Below are positions 25,290 to 33,607 of a stretch of 42,482 bases of DNA, in pieces. Within the stretch, counting starts at the first letter, position 1. Each line of letters opens with the position of its first letter. Below the pieces are notes generated by a model. The model saw only the letters and a list, made by a program, of their open reading frames with translations, made no database searches and was not told where the DNA came from. The DNA lies in the NCBI GenBank assembly GCA_964432875.1, contig CAYSPJ010000037.1:1-42482 (forward strand), in the 5' to 3' direction. The translations under genes and the position numbers were made by a program. This DNA comes from JACJYE01 sp964432875. Its GTDB lineage: Bacteria > Bacteroidota > Bacteroidia > Chitinophagales > Saprospiraceae.

Positions 25290-28200
25290 ATGAGATTGCT
25301 TCTACGTTCAACCCTTTTATACCTCTGCTGTCTGGCGGCCACCACGGGGCTTCTAGCACAGACACCAGTGGCACACTACGGCTTTTCCGGCAGTGCCAAG
25401 GATGGCACCAGCTTCGGCAACGACGCGACGGTAAATGGCGCCTGGCTTACCCAAGACCGCTTTGGCTTGGCAAACCAGGCCATGTATTTCGACGGTATCC
25501 AGGGTGCGGTGACGGCACCGAATGCGTCCCAGCTCAACTCGCCCAATGCGACGATCAGCTTCTGGATAAAACCCACCTCTTTCCCAGGTCAGGGCGAGGT
25601 CTTTATCCTGTCTTTCGGCGGCTGGCAACAGCGTTGGAAGATATCTCTGCCCTCGCACGGCAAGCCCGTATTCACCACCCATTCCGGTGGGGCCTGCTGC
25701 AGCGATATGGATTCTAATACCCCACTGGCGCTGGAGGCCTGGACGCATGTCGTCATGGTGCACAACAGCTCGCAAAACATTATTTATTTCAATGGAGCGC
25801 GGGTGAATGAAAAGAGCGTGAGCGGCGCGCTTGATGCCACGACTCACCCTCTGGGCATCGGCTACGAGCCGATTGATGGCGGGCTTTTTTTCAACGGTGC
25901 TCTCGATGAGGTCTTGCTCTTCGACCAGGCATTGGACGATGCACAGATAGCTGCGCTCTACGCAGCTCAAACCACCCCACCTACTGCTGCGCCGGGCCCG
26001 ATGGCCAGCTACGCGTTCAGCGGGAATGGAGCGGATGGCACGGACTTTAGCAACCACCTCGACCTCTCTACGGCAGCGCTGGTAGCGGACCGCTTCGGCT
26101 TCGGCAAGCGCGCGCTGCAAACGGACGGCAGCAGCAGCGAAGTGAGCGCCCCGAATAGCGCGCAGCTTAATTCGCCCTTTGCTACGGTCAGTTTTTGGGT
26201 CAAACCCAATAGTCTGCCTGGAACGGGCGAAGCTTTCCTGCTCTCCTTCGGCGGCTGGCAGGAGCGCTGGAAAATTTCCCTGCCCCCGCATGGCAAACCC
26301 GTCTGGACCACCAACCACTCCAACGGCATCTCCGATATGGACTCTGGTGATGGCAATGAACTCGAAGTTGGGGAATGGACACATGTCGTGATGGTGCACG
26401 ACGGTGCGAAGGACAAGATTTACATGAATGGTGTACAAGTAGCCGACAAAAACGTGGCGGGTACGCTCAATAGCACCACTCGCAAGCTGGGCATTGGTTA
26501 CAACCCTATTGATGGGGGCAACTGGTTCGATGGCCTGCTGGATGAGATTATCCTTTACAACTATGCCCTAAGCGAGGTGGAAATCGCCGATTTGTATGCT
26601 GCCCAAGCTGCTTTCCCCGGTACCCCCGGCAATCTAGTGGCCCACTACAGCCTAAATGGCAATGGCCAGGATGAGTCTCAATTCGAAAACCACGCTATCC
26701 TGGATGAGGGCGCTGTGGCTACTGCCAACCGCCACGGCTGGGGCTCCAATGCATTGGCTGGCGCAGCGACAGCCGACAACTCGGCGGCTCTGCAATCCGA
26801 TTATACGACCATCAGCTTTTGGGTGAATCCCAACAGCTTCCCTGGTTCGGGCGAAGCTTATTTGCTCTCGAATGGCGGCTGGCAAGAGCGCTGGAAAATC
26901 TCCATGCCTTCTCATGGCAAGCCCGTATTTACCACCCACTCCAATGGTGCCTGTTGCAGCGACATGGACTCAAATACCCCGTTGGCGCTCAATGCCTGGA
27001 CCCATGTCGTCATGGTGCATGATGGGGCCAAGGACAAAATTTATTTCAACGGTGCACTGGTCAATGAGAAGGATGTGCCCGGTGCTCTGGATAAGACGAA
27101 ATACCCGATCGGCATCGGCTATGACCCCATTGACAACGGCAGCTTCTTTGATGGAGCTATCGACGATGTACAAATTTATAATGTTGCGCTCAGCGCTGCT
27201 GAGATTGCTGCCTTGTACGCAGCGCAAAACCAGGCACCGGCCATCGCGGGCGATCTGGTGGCGCATTATGCCTTCACTGGCAATAGCCTGGATGCCACGG
27301 CTTATAACAACCACGCTTCGGCTGCTGTCCTGGCCCGCGACCGCTTTGACAAAGCCAATCAGGCCGCCGTTTTCAACGGCAGCTCTACCGAAGTGACCGC
27401 TGCTAATTCGCCCCAGCTCAATAGCCCCAATACGACAGTGAGCTTCTGGGTCAAGCCGAACAGCTTACCGGGTACAGGCGAAGCCTTCCTGCTTTCCTTT
27501 GGCGGCTGGCAGGAGCGCTGGAAAATATCGCTGCCCCCGCATGGCAAGCCGGTGTGGACCACCAACCATGCGAATGGCATCTCTGACATGGATTCTGGCG
27601 ATGGCAATGAACTGAGCGTTGGCACTTGGACTCACGTCGTGATGGTGCATGATGGCGCGAAGGACAAGATTTATTTTAATGGCGACCTGGTGGCAGAGAA
27701 AAATGTTGCCGGCGCGCTCAATAACACCACACGCCCCTTCGGCATCGGCTACAACCCCATTGACGGCGGCAACTGGTTCGATGGCAATCTCGACGAGGTG
27801 CAAGTATATAAAGTCGCTCTAAGCGATGCCCAGATCGCCCAGCTCTACGCCGATCAATCGCAGCCTCCGGTCAGCATGGATGACGAGCCGCCCTGTGCAC
27901 CGCTCAACCTCCGGGCGGTGGTAACTTTCAATAATGTGGAATTACTTTGGCTTCCAGCGACTGACAACGTGGGCGTGACGGCTTACAACGTCTATCGCGA
28001 CGGTGCTCTCGTGGCGACCACTTCCGCGACCACTGCCTATTTCGCTAACTTGCCGCAGCTCACCACCTTCCGCTTTGGCGTGACGGCGATTGATGCTGCT
28101 GGCAATGAATCCCTGCCTACCACGCTGAATGTGACCACCGGCGAGGAAGAAACACCGGACATGACTCCGCCGAGCGTGCCGGGCAATCTCGGCGCTTCGC

Positions 28201-29375
28201 CTAGTTTCAATTCGGTACTCCTAAGCTGGGAGGCTTCTACCGACGACCGGGCCGTGGCCGGATATATCATCTGGGTAGATGGGGTGCTTTTCGACTCCGT
28301 ATCGGCTGCCACGCTATCAATCCTGGTCACGGGCTTGGATCCACTCACCCTTTACAGCTTTGAAGTAGCGGCTTTCGACTTAGCGGGCAACGTTTCCGAC
28401 TTTGCGGAAATCACCATCAGCACTACCGAGCCACTAGTAACGAGCGAACCCGGCTTGGTGGCCCACTATCCGTTTGAGGGCAATGCCAATGATGCCACCC
28501 CCTATCAAAACCACGGCGTCATCGGCGGCAACCCCGTCTTTGAAACCGCTGGGCATGCTCACGGCGGCATGAATATCAAGTTTGATGGCGTACAGGATTC
28601 CGTGCTGGCACCCAATGCCGTACAATTGCTTTCAGACTATACCACCATCTCCTTCTGGATAAGGGTGGATGACCGCAACTTGCAGGATGCCGAGGCTTAT
28701 ATCCTCGACTTTGGCCACTGGGATCAACGCTGGAAAATTTCCCTGCCCCAACACTTGAAAATCGTGTTTACGACCAACGGCAATAATGCTCAGTTCCCCA
28801 ATTTTATCTCCGACATGGATAGCGGCGACGGCAATGAGCTGGTCATTGGCTTCTGGTGGCATGTCACCATGGTACACGACGGCACCCACGACATCATTTA
28901 CGTCAACGGTGTAGAGGCGAATCGCAAACCAGTTTTGGGTGAGCTCAACAGCACTGCCCGCCCGCTGGGCTTCGGCAACAACCCGATTGATGGCGGACAG
29001 TATTTCATCGGGGCTCTTGACGACGTCAAGATATACAATAAGGCACTGACTGAGCAGGAGATTGCCAGGCTGTTTGCTACGGGTACGACGGGCACTAAAG
29101 AGGCCAATTTGCTGAGCGCTTATATTCAGCAGGTCTTTCCAAACCCCGTGACTGATCTACTGACGGTGGGGCATCAACTACCGGCCAATCAGCCGCTATT
29201 GTTGCGGGTGTTTGATGCGCAGGGCCGGCAACTGGATGCCATTTATCTGAACCCTGGCGAGGTAGCCCACGGGCAGTTCTCGCTCCAGGTAGGCAGCTAT
29301 CCGCCGGGCATGTACTCGCTTAATTTCATCCTGGGTGGGAAAAACCTGGGTTCGATGAAGTTTATTAAGCATTAA
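25290..29375 (+). CDS. secreted multidomain protein with five LamG and two Fn3 domains, T9SS type A
   Basis: 1361 residues. A signal peptide (to TTGLLAQ, about residue 24) is followed by LamG domains at about 25-229, 236-440, 447-648 and 654-860. Two fibronectin type III domains come next (about 867-950 and 959-1045). A fifth LamG lies at about 1054-1265 and a T9SS type A sorting domain (VFPNPVTDLL...PPGMYSLNF) ends the protein. Domains 1 and 3 share GACCSDMDSNTPLAL while 2 and 4 share GISDMDSGDGNEL, an ABAB order. No catalytic domain is seen, so it is probably a multivalent surface glycan-binding protein of the adjacent SusCD locus. It resembles the LamG domain of the preceding protein (WQxRWK(I/L)S). 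Confidence 0.88.
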   Translation: MRLLLRSTLLYLCCLAATTGLLAQTPVAHYGFSGSAKDGTSFGNDATVNGAWLTQDRFGLANQAMYFDGIQGAVTAPNASQLNSPNATISFWIKPTSFPGQGEVFILSFGGWQQRWKISLPSHGKPVFTTHSGGACCSDMDSNTPLALEAWTHVVMVHNSSQNIIYFNGARVNEKSVSGALDATTHPLGIGYEPIDGGLFFNGALDEVLLFDQALDDAQIAALYAAQTTPPTAAPGPMASYAFSGNGADGTDFSNHLDLSTAALVADRFGFGKRALQTDGSSSEVSAPNSAQLNSPFATVSFWVKPNSLPGTGEAFLLSFGGWQERWKISLPPHGKPVWTTNHSNGISDMDSGDGNELEVGEWTHVVMVHDGAKDKIYMNGVQVADKNVAGTLNSTTRKLGIGYNPIDGGNWFDGLLDEIILYNYALSEVEIADLYAAQAAFPGTPGNLVAHYSLNGNGQDESQFENHAILDEGAVATANRHGWGSNALAGAATADNSAALQSDYTTISFWVNPNSFPGSGEAYLLSNGGWQERWKISMPSHGKPVFTTHSNGACCSDMDSNTPLALNAWTHVVMVHDGAKDKIYFNGALVNEKDVPGALDKTKYPIGIGYDPIDNGSFFDGAIDDVQIYNVALSAAEIAALYAAQNQAPAIAGDLVAHYAFTGNSLDATAYNNHASAAVLARDRFDKANQAAVFNGSSTEVTAANSPQLNSPNTTVSFWVKPNSLPGTGEAFLLSFGGWQERWKISLPPHGKPVWTTNHANGISDMDSGDGNELSVGTWTHVVMVHDGAKDKIYFNGDLVAEKNVAGALNNTTRPFGIGYNPIDGGNWFDGNLDEVQVYKVALSDAQIAQLYADQSQPPVSMDDEPPCAPLNLRAVVTFNNVELLWLPATDNVGVTAYNVYRDGALVATTSATTAYFANLPQLTTFRFGVTAIDAAGNESLPTTLNVTTGEEETPDMTPPSVPGNLGASPSFNSVLLSWEASTDDRAVAGYIIWVDGVLFDSVSAATLSILVTGLDPLTLYSFEVAAFDLAGNVSDFAEITISTTEPLVTSEPGLVAHYPFEGNANDATPYQNHGVIGGNPVFETAGHAHGGMNIKFDGVQDSVLAPNAVQLLSDYTTISFWIRVDDRNLQDAEAYILDFGHWDQRWKISLPQHLKIVFTTNGNNAQFPNFISDMDSGDGNELVIGFWWHVTMVHDGTHDIIYVNGVEANRKPVLGELNSTARPLGFGNNPIDGGQYFIGALDDVKIYNKALTEQEIARLFATGTTGTKEANLLSAYIQQVFPNPVTDLLTVGHQLPANQPLLLRVFDAQGRQLDAIYLNPGEVAHGQFSLQVGSYPPGMYSLNFILGGKNLGSMKFIKH
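26213..27690 (+). repeat. internal duplication, LamG domains 2 and 4
   Basis: The stretch near 26213-26440 and that near 27464-27690 encode almost the same protein sequence (SLPGTGEAFLLSFGGWQERW onward) and share long identical nucleotide runs, while third codon positions differ. This indicates an old duplication under purifying selection and not a recent copy. Confidence 0.75.
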
Positions 29376-29396
29376 GCGCGATTAAAAATAAGATTG

Positions 29397-29443
29397 TCCA
29401 TACTGGGGCGTGGCAGGCGGCGCCTGTCGCGCCTCAGCATGGG
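29397..29443. other. long intergenic hairpin before the GH130 gene
   Basis: The arms 29397-29418 and 29422-29443 can pair over 22 positions with a GGC loop, one A-C mismatch and several G-U pairs. No T-run follows on the plus strand, so it is not a standard terminator. It may be a processing, attenuation or REP-like element between the LamG gene and GH130. Confidence 0.55.
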
Positions 29444-29499
29444 CTTCCTGAAGTGCTCAAAACCCTCCAGGAGTACGCGAAAACTTTGGTTTTTCACTT

Positions 29500-30543
29500 A
29501 TGGTAAAACGCTTTACGGAAAACCCTATCCTCACTAAAGACCACCTTCGGCCCAGCCAAGATGGCTGGGTCGTCGAGTGCGTCCTAAACCCTGGCGCCTT
29601 CCGTTTTTCGGGTAAGGATTGGCTGTTGCTGCGAGTGGCCGAGCGCCCGGTGCAACAAGAGGGCTTGATTTCCTTCCCGGTAATGAATGGCGAAGGGCAG
29701 TTCAGGATTATGGAGTTTGAGCGAGCCGATCCCGCGCTCGACTTGTCCGACATCCGCATTGTAGGATATAAAGGACAGACCTACCTCTCCACCATTTCAC
29801 ATCTGCGCTTGGTGTGCAGCGAAGACGGGCGGCATTTCTACGAGCCGGACGATTGGCCTGCCCACATTTTCGGGCAGGGAGCGCTCGAAACCTTCGGCAT
29901 CGAAGACTGCCGGGTGAGCCTGATCGAAGGGCAGTATTGCCTTACTTATACGCAGGTATCCGAAAGCGGCGTCGGTGTTGGCCTGATGCGTACGGCTGAT
30001 TGGCGGCACTTTTCCCGGGATGGCATGATTTTACCGCCGCACAACAAGGATTGCGCACTATTTGAAGAAAAAATCGGTGGCCAGTATTTCTGCCTGCACC
30101 GCCCTTCGGGCGTTGGGCTGGGCGGCAATTTTATCTGGCTGGCCTCTTCCCCAGACTTACTGCATTGGGGTAGGCACTGCTGCATCCTGCACACCCGTGA
30201 GGGCTGGTGGGATAGTGCCCGCGTGGGTGCCGGGGCGGCCCCGATCAAGACCCCGAAAGGCTGGCTCGAAATCTATCACGGCGCTGATCACCAGCATCGC
30301 TATTGCCTAGGGGCCGTTTTGCTCGACCTCGAGGACCCCTCCAAAGTATTGGCCCGTTCTTACCACCCGCTCCTAGAGCCAATAGCCGATTACGAGCTAA
30401 ACGGCTTCTTCGGTAAAGTGGTCTTTACCAACGGGCAGCTCGTCGATGGTGACGAAATCACCCTCTACTACGGCGCTTCAGATGAAGTCATCTGTGGGGC
30501 TACGCTGTCGGTGGAGGAAGTATTGGGTACGCTTTTGAAGTGA
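29500..30543 (+). CDS. GH130 family glycosidase/phosphorylase
   Basis: 347 residues with no signal peptide, hence cytoplasmic or periplasm-independent. GH130 motifs in order are NPILTKDHL, LNPGAF, ISHLRLVCSEDG, GIEDCRVS (catalytic Asp likely D136), HNKDCALFEEKIGG with HRPSG, WWDSARVGAGAAPIKTPKGW, YHG and ALLDLEDPSKVLAR-like, and YGASDEVICGA at the end. GH130 enzymes are beta-mannoside phosphorylases or beta-1,2-mannosidases; which one applies here cannot be told. The usual EDPR motif reads EDCR. The gene ends the SusCD locus and would process imported oligosaccharides, implying a mannose-containing substrate. No clear ribosome-binding site precedes the ATG. Confidence 0.9.
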   Translation: MVKRFTENPILTKDHLRPSQDGWVVECVLNPGAFRFSGKDWLLLRVAERPVQQEGLISFPVMNGEGQFRIMEFERADPALDLSDIRIVGYKGQTYLSTISHLRLVCSEDGRHFYEPDDWPAHIFGQGALETFGIEDCRVSLIEGQYCLTYTQVSESGVGVGLMRTADWRHFSRDGMILPPHNKDCALFEEKIGGQYFCLHRPSGVGLGGNFIWLASSPDLLHWGRHCCILHTREGWWDSARVGAGAAPIKTPKGWLEIYHGADHQHRYCLGAVLLDLEDPSKVLARSYHPLLEPIADYELNGFFGKVVFTNGQLVDGDEITLYYGASDEVICGATLSVEEVLGTLLK

Positions 30544-30598
30544 ATGGGGCATTGTTGTAAATCACAGCCACTTGGTTGGTCTCTTCAAGACGGGGGGC

Positions 30599-30630
30599 AA
30601 AAAAAAAAAAATGCCTTCCACCGGAAGGCA
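30599..30630 (-). terminator. minus-strand intrinsic terminator without an assigned gene
   Basis: TGCCTTCC (30612-30619) and GGAAGGCA (30623-30630) form a perfect 8-bp stem with a 3-nt loop. The adjoining A13 run at 30599-30611 reads as T13 on the minus strand. No minus-strand protein gene lies immediately upstream of it. Confidence 0.65.
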
Positions 30631-30856
30631 CTCCTCACAAATACAATTAGAATCCCATGATAAAAAAATATATCGCTAAAATGATCTAGCTCTTTCCGTG
30701 TCTGGGGTTTGGAGCAGCCAATTAGCTGCTTTCTTGCTGCTATAAAAACGGCATAATTTGCCGTAGCATTGCATTAGCCTTAGGTTTTCCGGCCATAATA
30801 GCGCAAGTTTTTCAAAGATTTCCCTTGCGTTTTCGTCTTAAGTTCTCCTCTTTTCG

Positions 30857-30864
30857 TAAATTTG
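30857..30864 (+). promoter_or_regulatory. candidate -7 box for the LysM gene
   Basis: TAAATTTG fits TAnnTTTG and lies about 80 bp before the ATG at 30946. No TTG is found at 19 bp, so confidence is low. Confidence 0.3.
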
Positions 30865-30945
30865 ACCACGCAAGGTGTTACTATGGCTCCTCGTGCCCGT
30901 CCAAAGGGTGAAAAAGCTTATTTTATCATCAAAACCATATTTACT

Positions 30946-31326
30946 ATGTCTTTGCAAAATAAATATCGCCCCGTCCTTGACCTGGGCGAGCAATTCGGAG
31001 TGCAAGATGGCTACGTTAAAGAAGAAGACGGCGTGCTGAAAATTGGCGGGACCGCCCACACCCCCTACGAGAAGAACAAGATGTGGGACAAAATCAAGGA
31101 AATCGGCGGCGATTCGCCTTCCGATATCAGAGCAGACATCAAGGTGTCTGTAGAGGAGTACTACCACAAGCACACGGTGAAAAGCGGCGAGAGCCTCTCC
31201 AAAATCGCCAAGCACTACTACGATGATGCCAACAAGTATATGGCCATCTTCAATGCCAACAAAAACATCCTGAAGGACCCGAACATGATCCACCCGGGTC
31301 AGGAATTGGTCATCCCCAATCTCTAA
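30946..31326 (+). CDS. Kbp/YgaU-like BON-LysM protein
   Basis: 126 residues from the ATG at 30946; a longer in-frame TTG start at 30862 is unlikely. The first 75 residues resemble a BON-like alpha/beta domain (VLKIGGTAHTPYEKNKMWD, DIRADIKVSVEEY). The C-terminal 50 are a LysM domain: HTVKSGESLSKIAKHYYDDA, FNANKNILKDPNMIHPGQEL, then VIPNL. The BON-then-LysM order, the short length and the absence of a signal peptide match E. coli Kbp (YgaU), a cytoplasmic K+-binding protein; potassium sensing is an inference from that. A good terminator follows at 31384. Confidence 0.88.
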   Translation: MSLQNKYRPVLDLGEQFGVQDGYVKEEDGVLKIGGTAHTPYEKNKMWDKIKEIGGDSPSDIRADIKVSVEEYYHKHTVKSGESLSKIAKHYYDDANKYMAIFNANKNILKDPNMIHPGQELVIPNL

Positions 31327-31383
31327 GCCCAAATTAGAAGGGCTGCTCGCCTGCTTTCAAGTGGTGCGACAGCCTTGTACAGC

Positions 31384-31426
31384 AGAGCTTGCCCAGAAGT
31401 CTTTCCGGGCAAGCTCTCGTGTTTTT
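31384..31426 (+). terminator. intrinsic terminator after the LysM gene
   Basis: AGAGCTTGCCC (31384-31394) pairs exactly with GGGCAAGCTCT (31407-31417), loop 12 nt, followed by CGTG and T5 (31422-31426). Confidence 0.8.
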
Positions 31427-31557
31427 AGCACTATGGATGCCCCTGGAAGCGGCGAGTTGGGGCAGCTCGTTTTTGACCATTAGCAGATGAACCAGGATGG
31501 CCGTAAATCAGTTTGGGGCTATGAGGGTATTTGTAAAACCTGTAATACCTCATAATC

Positions 31558-32286
31558 CTATCCCCCTAAAACCTCCTCCAGCACCAAATGGGCATGTATT
31601 TCCGGGAAGCTCTCGATATGATAGCGGTAGAAGTCTAGTAAATGGAGCAGCAGGGCTTTGCGCTGAGCCCGGTTCATGGCGATCCCGTGGCAGTTTTCCA
31701 GGGGGCATTCCAGCAATTTGAAAAGCAATTCGCTTTCCGATTGATTTAAATAATAAGCATGGCTTGGCACCTGATGTACAAAAGCGCCTTCCTGGAGGTC
31801 GAAGAAGGGCGTATCCTGTTCCCAGCGGCCACCGGGCAGGAAACCGAGGAAAGCGCTGAGGTTTAGCAGGAAATGCAGATGGATGTTGGCAATCGGCTGC
31901 CGGGTCTCATCCAGGAAGCTGAAAGCATTAAACAAGAAAGCGAACAGTGCGCGGTTCTCCTCTGGCTCGCGCATGGCCTTGCGGGCTATTTCCGCCAGGA
32001 ACAGGCCCACAGCCCCCTTGCGCACGTCAAAAGGGATAGATTGATAGGTGTGAGCCGCCTGCAATTCTTTGATGCGGTTGAGGCTTTTTTCGTGCCGTTC
32101 ATATACCACCATATCTACAAGGGACATCACCTGCAGCAAGCCAGCCTTCAACTTCGCTTTGGGGCTACGCACCCCACCGGCTATGTAGCTGCGCAAGCCG
32201 CGCTCTTCCGTATAAACATCAGCTATGATGCTTGTTTCGGAGTACTTTGTTGCGCGTAAAACAATTCCTCGAGTCTTAATCAACAT
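31558..32286 (-). CDS. recO: DNA repair protein RecO
   Basis: A 242-residue RecO, a RecFOR-pathway mediator that loads RecA onto SSB-coated DNA. The OB-fold N-domain reads MLIKTRGIVLRATKYSETSI, then IADVYTEERGLRSYIAGGVR with the basic SPKAKLK loop. The helical C-domain follows (LFLAEIARKAMREPEENRAL, FLGFLPGG). As in many Bacteroidota RecO proteins, the zinc-binding cysteine cluster found in other bacteria is not evident. The gene converges on the LysM gene and is a single transcription unit; the upstream region of about 300 bp is shared with a divergent secreted protein. Confidence 0.93.
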   Translation of the reverse strand: MLIKTRGIVLRATKYSETSIIADVYTEERGLRSYIAGGVRSPKAKLKAGLLQVMSLVDMVVYERHEKSLNRIKELQAAHTYQSIPFDVRKGAVGLFLAEIARKAMREPEENRALFAFLFNAFSFLDETRQPIANIHLHFLLNLSAFLGFLPGGRWEQDTPFFDLQEGAFVHQVPSHAYYLNQSESELLFKLLECPLENCHGIAMNRAQRKALLLHLLDFYRYHIESFPEIHAHLVLEEVLGG

Positions 32287-32593
32287 ATTATTCTGTGTGC
32301 TGTTTAATTGTGGCTATGGCTTGTAACATGTTGGAGATAAGGTACGTCTTATCTTTAAAAGGGAAGCCCGAGAAAAGTTGGGCACAAAAATCTTAACACA
32401 AACAAAGTCTGCCACTCGTCGAAAATTTCCGGGCGGCGGTCAAATTTAATAAGTTAAAACCATCTTTTACCCTATATATTTGGCGTTGACAAGATATGAA
32501 TCACCTAATATTAAAACAAAAAAGCGTCGGCAGGTTTTCTGCGGGAAAACAACCAAGCGCTTTTATTGATTACCCGACAAAAAAAATTGAACA
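32287..32593. other. 307-bp intergenic region between recO and the secreted protein gene
   Basis: AT-rich, no gene seen. It holds a TATATTTG -7-like box at 32475-32482 and a GTTTTC/GAAAAC hairpin (6-bp stem, loop TGCGG) at 32534-32550, probably in the leader of the downstream gene. Confidence 0.4.
32475..32482 (+). promoter_or_regulatory. candidate -7 box for the secreted protein gene
   Basis: TATATTTG matches TAnnTTTG. The leader to the ATG at 32594 would be about 105 nt and would include the 32534-32550 hairpin. No -33 TTG at standard spacing. Confidence 0.35.
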
Positions 32594-33367
32594 ATGAAAA
32601 CCTTCATCATCAGCACCTTATTACTTTGCAGCCTCTCTCTGGCGCTTCCACAGGCTGCTTTTTCTAAAGCATGTACCTTTACTGCTTCTGAAACCCTGCA
32701 TCTTGCAGAACAGCTCACCCACATCCTTCCCGAAGGCATGTGGCGCGGGAAAATGCAGAACGGGAAAGAAGCTGCCTTCCAATTCCAGTATTCCGGTGAA
32801 GTATTTTGGTTTACGCATGGCAAGGCTGGCCTGGAAGCTTTTGACGATTACTACTGGCACATTTCCCCGCTGGGGCAAGAAAGCGCCCTTTTAGAGCTAT
32901 ACAGTAAGCACGGCAACAAGGCTTATGCCTTTGAATTGGGAGGCGACTGCCAAAACCTCGTGATGGAAGATAATGACAACCGGGCCAAAACCGTGCTGCG
33001 TCATGAAAACGGCCAACCTGAATTCAATCTGGACCGCATGCGGGCGCAATTGAGCGGCAGCTGGGAAAATACGATTTATCCCTTCGAACTCAAAGGTATA
33101 GAAGGCGCTTATCTCAAATACCGTTTCTACGGCACCGGGAAAATGGAACGCGTCTGTGGCGCTACCGGGCAGGTCATTAATGACCGCGGCGACTGGGCCC
33201 TGTCCAACGATGGCCAACACCTCATCATGCGGTTTGAAGATGGCACTAATGCTGTAGCAGAAATCAAGCACCTGGATATCGATGAAATGGTGCTCACGCA
33301 TGTTTTATCTTGCCAAGACCAACGCTTCACTACGGGCATGAAAGACTTCTTCTTCAACCGGCATTGA
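32594..33367 (+). CDS. secreted protein with two lipocalin-like halves
   Basis: 257 residues. A signal peptide (MKTFIISTLLLCSLSLALP, cleavage near AAFSKA) is followed by two halves of about 100 residues that look related. Each begins with a short W-containing strand (MWRGKMQNGKEAAFQFQYSG and SWENTIYPFELKG), continues with a DYYWHISPLG / DRGDWALSNDG turn, and ends with a hydrophobic strand. This pattern is like the lipocalin-like domains common in Bacteroidota, which bind small hydrophobic molecules. Four cysteines could form disulfides in the periplasm. The family is not recognised with certainty. It is transcribed alone and ends in a strong terminator. Confidence 0.65.
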   Translation: MKTFIISTLLLCSLSLALPQAAFSKACTFTASETLHLAEQLTHILPEGMWRGKMQNGKEAAFQFQYSGEVFWFTHGKAGLEAFDDYYWHISPLGQESALLELYSKHGNKAYAFELGGDCQNLVMEDNDNRAKTVLRHENGQPEFNLDRMRAQLSGSWENTIYPFELKGIEGAYLKYRFYGTGKMERVCGATGQVINDRGDWALSNDGQHLIMRFEDGTNAVAEIKHLDIDEMVLTHVLSCQDQRFTTGMKDFFFNRH

Positions 33368-33392
33368 GTGGGGCTGATACCAGCCTAATCGC

Positions 33393-33440
33393 AGCGCCTC
33401 CCTCTCCTGAGCAATCGGTGGGGGAGGCGCTGGTAGTTTT
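33393..33440 (+). terminator. intrinsic terminator after the secreted protein gene
   Basis: AGCGCCTCCC (33393-33402) pairs exactly with GGGAGGCGCT (33422-33431), followed by GGTAG and T4 at 33437-33440. Confidence 0.7.
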
Positions 33441-33607
33441 GGAAGGGCTGATGATCCGGCTTTGAGTAAGGCTGTATTAGGCTTGCAATGGGCGCGGGCA
33501 GCCATCCTGCGCGGGCGGTGAGCCAAATCGTGGCTGGTGCCCAATGCGGTAATGCAAATAGGCGCAAGCATTCCCTATGTTTTTTGTGTTTATCAAAAAT
33601 TTGATCT

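Larger units (their letters stand above)
30544..30945. other. 402-bp noncoding stretch with several hairpins
   Basis: No convincing gene. It contains a minus-oriented terminator at 30599-30630, a 6-bp palindromic hairpin at 30713-30730 (AGCAGC/GCTGCT), another at 30748-30764 (ACGGCA/TGCCGT) followed on the minus strand by T-residues, a CGCAAG/CTTGCG stem at 30802-30829, and a possible -7 box at 30857-30864. It could harbour a minus-strand small RNA. Confidence 0.45.

Noticed and set aside
25353..26438. 361-codon open frame on the minus strand
   Set aside because: Antisense shadow of the LamG repeats; similar antisense frames recur at the other LamG copies, as expected from the duplicated coding sequence.
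25362..27860. Possible CRISPR-like or tandem nucleotide repeat
   Set aside because: The periodicity of about 620 bp is explained by coding LamG domain duplications, not by a repeat array.
30838..31332. 164-codon minus-strand open frame over the LysM gene
   Set aside because: The plus strand has clear BON-LysM motifs; the minus frame has none.
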